NCBI GenBank assembly: GCA_964425225.1
Contig: CAYRMD010000001.1
Span: 1-64,000 of the forward strand
Source of the DNA: BPJU01 sp964425225
Lineage (GTDB): Bacteria > Planctomycetota > Planctomycetia > Pirellulales > Pirellulaceae
Reading direction: 5' to 3'
Length of the DNA stretch: 64,000 nucleotides
Shown here: piece after piece, positions 62,301 to 64,000 of the stretch
Layout: each line of letters opens with the position of its first letter
How positions within the stretch are numbered: the first letter of the stretch is position 1
The notes under the pieces: model-generated
Database searches by the model: none
What the model was told of the DNA's origin: nothing
What the model saw: only the letters and a program-made list of their open reading frames with translations
Position numbers and translations under genes: made by a program

Positions 62301-64000
62301 TACTCAAATCCGACAAGCTCTGGCCGATGCTTACAATGGCGGGGATATGCGGTCCGTCAAACAGAAGTTCGATTACATTCGTTTGGTTGGCCACCAGGTA
62401 AATTCCAATTTCTTGGGACCGTTAAGCGATAGCCTGGACGCGTTAGGTATCCAGAAATTTGGGGTAGCGGGGCGTTGGAATAACCACTGGCTGCCGGGGG
62501 ATAGTACGTTCAATCCACTCACCGGCGCAGGAACCAACAATCCAGGCGGGCCCATTTTCCCCGACGGTACCGGGTTTGGATATTACGAGGCTAGCACGAC
62601 GCTGGGAGGAGGCATCAGTCAGGCCTCGCCGGGAGCATTGCGTGCCCAGCGGAACAATTTCGAGGGTGCCTATATCGACGATATCATCATTGGGTTTGCT
62701 GAGCGCGGGGAGATGGTCACCGGCACAACCACTGCTGCGCAGTCGTTGCCCAATAGCGGCATGATGGTCAATCCGCAATTACCTGATGGCCAGATTTTCG
62801 ACGGTCCCTATCAGTTGGAAATCCGCCGCGGTGCTGACTTTGGCCTCTCCGTCTTTCCGCCACACGATCCAGCAGTTCAGTTTCCGGAGTTTGCGCTTTA
62901 TCGGACATTCGATACCAATGCGCGACTGGCGCACACGACGTCGCTTGTCATTCCACCCGGTTGGCAGTTAAGGGATCGTCAAACATTCACATTGAGCGAC
63001 GGTGTCAACACGCTCACGTTCGAATATGACGATTTGGACTTGGGCAATGGCGTAGCGGCTGGGCATGTTCAGGTAGGCTTCCGCGATTTTGAAGCCGACC
63101 ATGTGATCGCCGCGCGCGTACGTGATGTGATCAATGGACCCGATGTACAGGGAGTCTTGAAGATCACGGCCGCGCTAAGTGACGGTACGGTTACAGGCTC
63201 GGGCAGCACCAGCAATATCGTAAACCTTTTTGGCAATGTAGTCGGGCAATTACCCGCCAATCAGGGCCCGCAGGATTACTCGGCTTACGATTTTGGTGAC
63301 GTGCAAACGTTCGTACACGGTGTAGTCCAACAGCGCCGTGTTGTAAATGGTCGCGAAGTGTTGCAAACGGTCGAGCACGGCTTTGTCGGCGACCAGAACG
63401 TTTTCCGAGATCAAGGTCAGATCCTGGTCCATTCGAATATCCTCCGTAACTCGCAAACCGTTGCCGTCCGTGTGGACGCAGGGGCGCGCGAGTCGATCTT
63501 TAACTTCCCTGGGGCTGCGACCAATAACAATCCGCATCCAGGTCCGGTGCGGAATTTCTCTGAGCTCAATACGCAGCGCTGGACGCCCGGCGTCACGCTC
63601 GCCAACAATCTGCTGTTCGGCAACCTCCAAGGTGGTATTTCCATCACGGGTGACCCGCTGACCGGCCAACTACAACTGGCACCTATTCCGTTCGCGCGGG
63701 TGGTAAATAACACCTTACATGGGCTGGGCGCGAACCAGAACGATGTAGGAATCCAGGTAACGACGAACGCCAGCCCCACCTTGCTAAACAACATCGTGTC
63801 GAATTTTACGACGGGTATTTTCGTTGACACAACTTCGGCAAGTACGGTTATTAGTGGAACCCTTTACAAGGACAATGTGACGCCGGCAAATACGCCGGTC
63901 GGAGTGGGCGATTTTGCAATCAACCTCGATCTACCCACCGAACCGAATAAGAGCCTGTTCGTAGACCCGTCGTTCAATGTGTTTTACCTGGCGGCCGGTT
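50380..64000 (+). CDS. Giant extracellular LEPRxLL-type protein, 5' part (open at right edge)
   Basis: One uninterrupted frame of at least 4540 codons from ATG 50380 (AAGAGGG 7 nt upstream) to the window end. N-terminus: 30 strongly basic residues, then VVEPLEDRRLLAGG (33-46), the planctomycete LEPRxLL-type motif of huge surface proteins. Then an M8/leishmanolysin-like region (~326-672) with R553-E-I-L-H557 and H619 in EQHWRE. A second metzincin-like region (~1022-1160) ends RQIGRWLGLGN. PPC-like domains lie near nt 53900-54300, 57110-57660, 57800-58290 and 61320-62000. Parallel-beta-helix-like stretches lie at ~54500-57000 and ~63300-64000 (IHDNRIVNNSTNGLAVRV, IIVNNIIRDNL). Six or more copies of an FEFD module recur. 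Probably a secreted or cell-surface adhesin-like protein; both peptidase regions look inactive. Confidence 0.9.
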   Translation, partial: MAMRRIATALKRIYRERKRRLEKRERPGQRRRVVEPLEDRRLLAGGPILVGVQSGDGNLFRRDGISVFNIAPNTLKLTFDGNQRFTTNDTLLNQAIRLTRAGADGLLGTPDDARVVPAFIGPNSAPNENEILLRFAEKLPDDLYRLEIFARDNVPQGIRALRNLNGDAFTPTDPNADRETVFFELDLGAQVRAVVPQPIFRDANNRLIQQDDVILVYFNDDDLWDRPVSTVSGGPNPTVVDPRFYQLIAVRDTLSNVDDVMFHPTRIDYDPATDVARLTFAQSLYQLTGDPTRATTFRLRIGTDEPAPAPPELLDMRGPGNPEMRFNIDLRYPDDSIPPDIQEVIRRAADRIEQIVVGDLPDEGTIDDLEITVVAAPLDGVGSFIATGFPTNQRVDSRLPFKAQITVDVADLLDRFDHQRDQEELARLGAVASIDVLEDGSTYVDGQTIRITDGTGVTRIYEFDNNGSVSLGAIAVNFSSGPPATTRTDMAVLLRNQIAENQPVLNPTLSSDGTRVLLSPADGVARVSISVGARGIKNRPFYDVATLQETMEREILHAMGFGHLWPQMNLIVGLGTNNPRFVGTRALAEFNAHFNVSQTSIPVENLGDFRGVPFIVEQHWREENFDPQNFTPPNNTLPRLRGELMTGFLNFGEPNLISRVTVAALADMGYTVDMHAADEYRGVFLQLSSPPTFTDGASITIEDSRGVVRRFEFVDLDLNNGQLDANAIPLPYQSTTTAAEMAQTIANAVTDPTGRFDVVATVRSSPSGPRVHFFRDRNVVLSTSPAVTGMTRVLANIDPPIAYQPPARSIPSRDAGSSFSTSLDISPQFDTSISNTVSLVISSSIDPQFLGVRAAVIRVTGNGNELVDGSSFVIRYKNDDSITFTSVKFEFDDLSLGGGLSDPAAVPVHYRSGPQGVVSSREEIAQAIADAINNTPSSVLGVQARAVGTTVFLTRRSTDSSAPDRQTNKFLSSADNVVFSSNATGVRTDVLQADIQFPGAKDEPGHRDIQVEEHIRGNVTDASSAITTKFYNFKSFYGFDANGNPLANVITENQKQRAREVLELYGRYLGVQFVETDSLGLTIATGDPRAVRTFVPTGPGEPLGMSGGGVVVIDNAESWNDEFGGSWFREAMRQIGRWLGLGNAFDLPNSIMGNPAGPDLGFTVTTLPEPVFPGLAEIVHGRVLYRPEQSDIDVYRFELRQAGLLTIEAFATRLPNASLLDPIIKLYKVRTDSSGAPVLDSRGDPVVDLVARNDNYFGSDPFLELELGPGVYFVGVSLVGNEDYDPRVEDSGFGGTTEGDYDLRLVFRPQAVSGIVDFTGTRFDGDADGVPGGVYNFWFRSAAPLTAPFDPARAAVIYVDKANQPPVGAPPPDGRLTNPFNTIPAAISFINSQRATSAGRNTEYIIRIVGNGGDDKDITTLNDNIPYEIGFRPPFGTALPDGSKLDVPRNVTVMIDAGAIFKMRESSINVGSEAPTIDRSGGAVQVLGAPFMFDRNGNVIRTRSGQVAAGSVYFTSWNDETIGADTNPAAPQTPQAGDWGGIIFRGDHDQIEARKSFERLGIFLDYVNHADMRYGGGRIVVNSVLQTITPIHMIVSRPTATFNSITFSASGAMSADPDSFRVSNFHDPVSQFVGSPSPERRRAAFTLDYDRVGPEIHDNRIVNNSTNGLAVRVQTLANQDVKPQTVIARWDDTDIVHVLTENLVLQGNPGGPVLSQTAPPVALVRFVAPPPGTTGTLVPGTQYRYRVTFVDRNGYESPPSLATPALTDNPNIVTVGSSGAVQINNLPTASGKFVGRRLYRSAPGGGGPFVLVAQLNATDTTYIDRGGQLGGILDTTVDPVQGLRLPRLPAGLIIDPGTVVKLEGSRIQVGIGATLIAEGQPGREIVFTARQDDRFGGSGTFDTNADDQLGANEAQARAGSWGGIYFSANSVGSLDQVLITFGGGITKGGGSFFATNAVEIHQARAVRITNSVIERNEIGQGGQAGSPTSTRFGLGFNAPAAIFIRGSQPIIVNNIIRDNLDTNNVDFNPSVSVPVAAINVGVNSLDTTAVRDHGRSTGFAQPFVQFRNNYGALVRENRLSNNAINGMVVRGGLVTTDVIWDDADIVHVVLDEIVVPNVHTFGSLRLQSSATQSLVVKLFGPNAGFTATGTQSDIDDRIGGIVQIVGQPGFPVILTSLRDDTVGAGFNPFGDPQVDTNNDGAATSPAPGNWRSIKIDQYAHDRNVDVVLELESPDAAAPGPNAVPATAQFIGDLAPHEKAGDDNRRLGFVVFGYLSDVNDLDVYSFTADPGTEVWLDIDRTYPGLDTVVELLDATGRIIAQSDNSLAESLGVQSIFEDNPAGSDIVQANILQKSLFQQRDLFGTNSRDAGLRIVLPGEPNPVTPPMYFVRVRSSNLRALDPRSDLQDSSKLLLGRTEGVYQLQVRLRELDEIPGSTVRFADIRYATTGIELIGQPAHSPLTGEAVEILLVGQTNDDNNALNASQFVGDLLRSDRAVISVAGTLGIPARPGFAGISGFDDVDWYRFDLNYQNVQSVFGAVNPMADPLNNPVRHIPVVFDIDYADGFSRANTVISIFNSQGRLIYFGQASNIADDQPQPLKGSNVDDLSRGSNGTLDAFVGPVELAVGPTGATYYVAVSSIARIPQVMDQFFQANATDALTRFEPLPSVRRIVEDHIDQGMAPQTIPLEQLDNTGPDVQQYLAPQLSTLQNSTRIDLPSGSHITEPADIQGGFLQPVPFDLGNIVLFVSEMGPGAPNARSGRLLMVNPFTGHLENIVGVFGENIGDLSLAGGTNVAGFSVQQSPARARRDDTTGLYTVIDTSNNASIVSQTDDNLQTFEYDPASTSSPFGPRRKFSTDGSQNGLGYEFYAHAVSGGTIFAVGSIQRRTAPGALNHVPFNESLNDFSHNVLYRFNSSGVAQGTTKSSGSEHLGAGTQLLNVGVVKTFTTLFVQDPTVGGIIHFFRWNPWARSGLGRGQEEPIASLDIDGAGSITQLASNINVAINANPQLRGMYRAVGGTRKVNTGIVPPSQTIDVIELLYIGPGDGFGYDDPLARSQGFFPVRATGGFQLESQPGFGPGGTITGMAFVGGTLYAVSDQGGLWEVRTDGENLGTQPRNVGRFVANVFDTVTDPANPTRMPFEGLTAAPQDVEGGRYNGMLFGITDDGRLGAFYAQPTAVGVEVPGQLEPVFFQNQKLMHVAVNSVVTGLTFSNLQDNLWGATTSRATDPGHGVTIAPDDSRLGSTGIFSLHFGTGQGGTYNLPGGAYGTLYSVPFSLKGYSAADKPTMYFNYFLDTENRAYLDPFLTPQQYFADSFRVFISDDSGKWELLATNNQFQNNTFPDARPDEFDFGDRSFTYRTVQELFDNTGTWRQARIPLDKYAGRENLRIRIDFSTAGDMNIGDPLTMGDELRAIDGVKLRDGQSFGLDDYNEFEGITNTLNRFEADLGYTLVMPSGAKIVDGATIVIDGVTFEFDDDDLDGTRGNNLGDGVTSGNVLVPFHQQMTPEEVAIKTQIAIEAFYNPQTFTKLTTDDFSRPVGGIQTITVQPAAITNTNDTRTLSVVNPLGNVWTFTLRNSAVNEAGFIDFVPGTTTALEMAQEIANEINAANIPTLTGAPVRAVVDTSGAQARVLLPNDFTVVLGSPPPVGIQAADSRYNSNDSIPKAVETGIFNGAAQYTVIGTIGDNPNLTDRSVIVQRDPGRDVDVYRIQVAPGSRIDVTVDTSVDGGARNAVVAIFDVNGAIVKRQHPLGQPVLGMSYATTDFASGQRTATLSLLPPLPPITNAAPPQHNDAPVPRADTSSPAYITPGGIYYVVVSGGRDDSSALDSIQTPGNVPRQLPAPPPGYSAQSLGYDPWSELSGPRGTTGNYRLTITVSNPNAPPALRGPVAADDHIHGDDRLPIDFGYTFINTHRDGNRINIPGATSVTSTYFVGPPNTPLARVIEGAPGVFAGDDTTSPTIQPNFRIRAHSGMTRDEVATQIRQALADAYNGGDMRSVKQKFDYIRLVGHQVNSNFLGPLSDSLDALGIQKFGVAGRWNNHWLPGDSTFNPLTGAGTNNPGGPIFPDGTGFGYYEASTTLGGGISQASPGALRAQRNNFEGAYIDDIIIGFAERGEMVTGTTTAAQSLPNSGMMVNPQLPDGQIFDGPYQLEIRRGADFGLSVFPPHDPAVQFPEFALYRTFDTNARLAHTTSLVIPPGWQLRDRQTFTLSDGVNTLTFEYDDLDLGNGVAAGHVQVGFRDFEADHVIAARVRDVINGPDVQGVLKITAALSDGTVTGSGSTSNIVNLFGNVVGQLPANQGPQDYSAYDFGDVQTFVHGVVQQRRVVNGREVLQTVEHGFVGDQNVFRDQGQILVHSNILRNSQTVAVRVDAGARESIFNFPGAATNNNPHPGPVRNFSELNTQRWTPGVTLANNLLFGNLQGGISITGDPLTGQLQLAPIPFARVVNNTLHGLGANQNDVGIQVTTNASPTLLNNIVSNFTTGIFVDTTSASTVISGTLYKDNVTPANTPVGVGDFAINLDLPTEPNKSLFVDPSFNVFYLAAG

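Noticed and set aside
50658..63830. Many minus-strand and second-frame ORFs of 60-264 codons inside the giant gene
   Set aside because: They are shadows of the long plus-strand frame, which keeps clear domain motifs throughout.

Overview
The window reads as a chromosomal stretch of a Planctomycetota bacterium, probably a member of the Pirellulales. The markers are a DUF1559-type pseudopilin, PVC-type CxxCH cytochrome/dehydrogenases with HEAT repeats, a formylglycine-type sulfatase, a Gfo/Idh/MocA oxidoreductase with a signal peptide, a giant surface protein with the planctomycete LEPRxLL-type N-terminal motif, and long non-coding spacers with degenerate dispersed repeats. No phage, insertion sequence, CRISPR array or rRNA gene is visible. 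One tRNA (Leu, CAA) is present. Lineage is inferred from protein families only.

Left part (1-14050): a small Lys/Ala-rich histone-tail-like protein with its own terminator, a HEAT-repeat protein, an aspartate/aromatic aminotransferase and a divergent inositol-3-phosphate synthase. A minus-strand operon (10434 to 5595) follows, with a good sigma-70-type promoter: a lipoprotein, a SAM methyltransferase, a GT9 heptosyltransferase-like enzyme, IspE and a SpoVG protein that carries an inserted zinc ribbon. Then come a DUF4254 protein and a secreted LRR/PDZ protein.

Middle part (14300-34306): a GNAT/ATP-grasp pair, a Tat-exported protein of unknown function, tRNA-Leu, a His-rich mini-lipoprotein translationally coupled to a DUF1559 pseudopilin, and a membrane diguanylate cyclase. 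A partner-switch pair comes next: a response regulator fused to an RsbW-type ATPase, coupled by ATGA to a STAS gene that carries an in-frame stop codon. A co-directional cluster follows (sugar isomerase/epimerase, SDR, SIS-domain protein, MetE-like methyltransferase, PVC dehydrogenase), then an amidase and a LapA-like membrane protein.

Right part (35226-64000): a five-haem PA14 cytochrome, an M13 peptidase, an NHL-repeat protein, a Gfo/Idh/MocA oxidoreductase, a methyltransferase overlapping a sulfatase, a cyclase-dead GGDEF-like protein, a zinc-ribbon membrane protein, and a giant gene (50380 to beyond the right edge, at least 4540 codons). The giant protein contains two metzincin-like regions whose zinc-binding histidines are partly or wholly replaced, several PPC-type domains, beta-helix-like stretches and at least six copies of a ~55-65 residue module.

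The long spacers (10.4-11.8, 21.9-23.8, 41.4-42.1, 45.7-46.8 and 49.2-50.4 kb) hold diverged copies of at least two dispersed non-coding repeat families plus REP-like palindromes. The most unusual items are the SpoVG/zinc-ribbon protein, the interrupted STAS gene and the giant protein with two apparent pseudo-metalloprotease domains.
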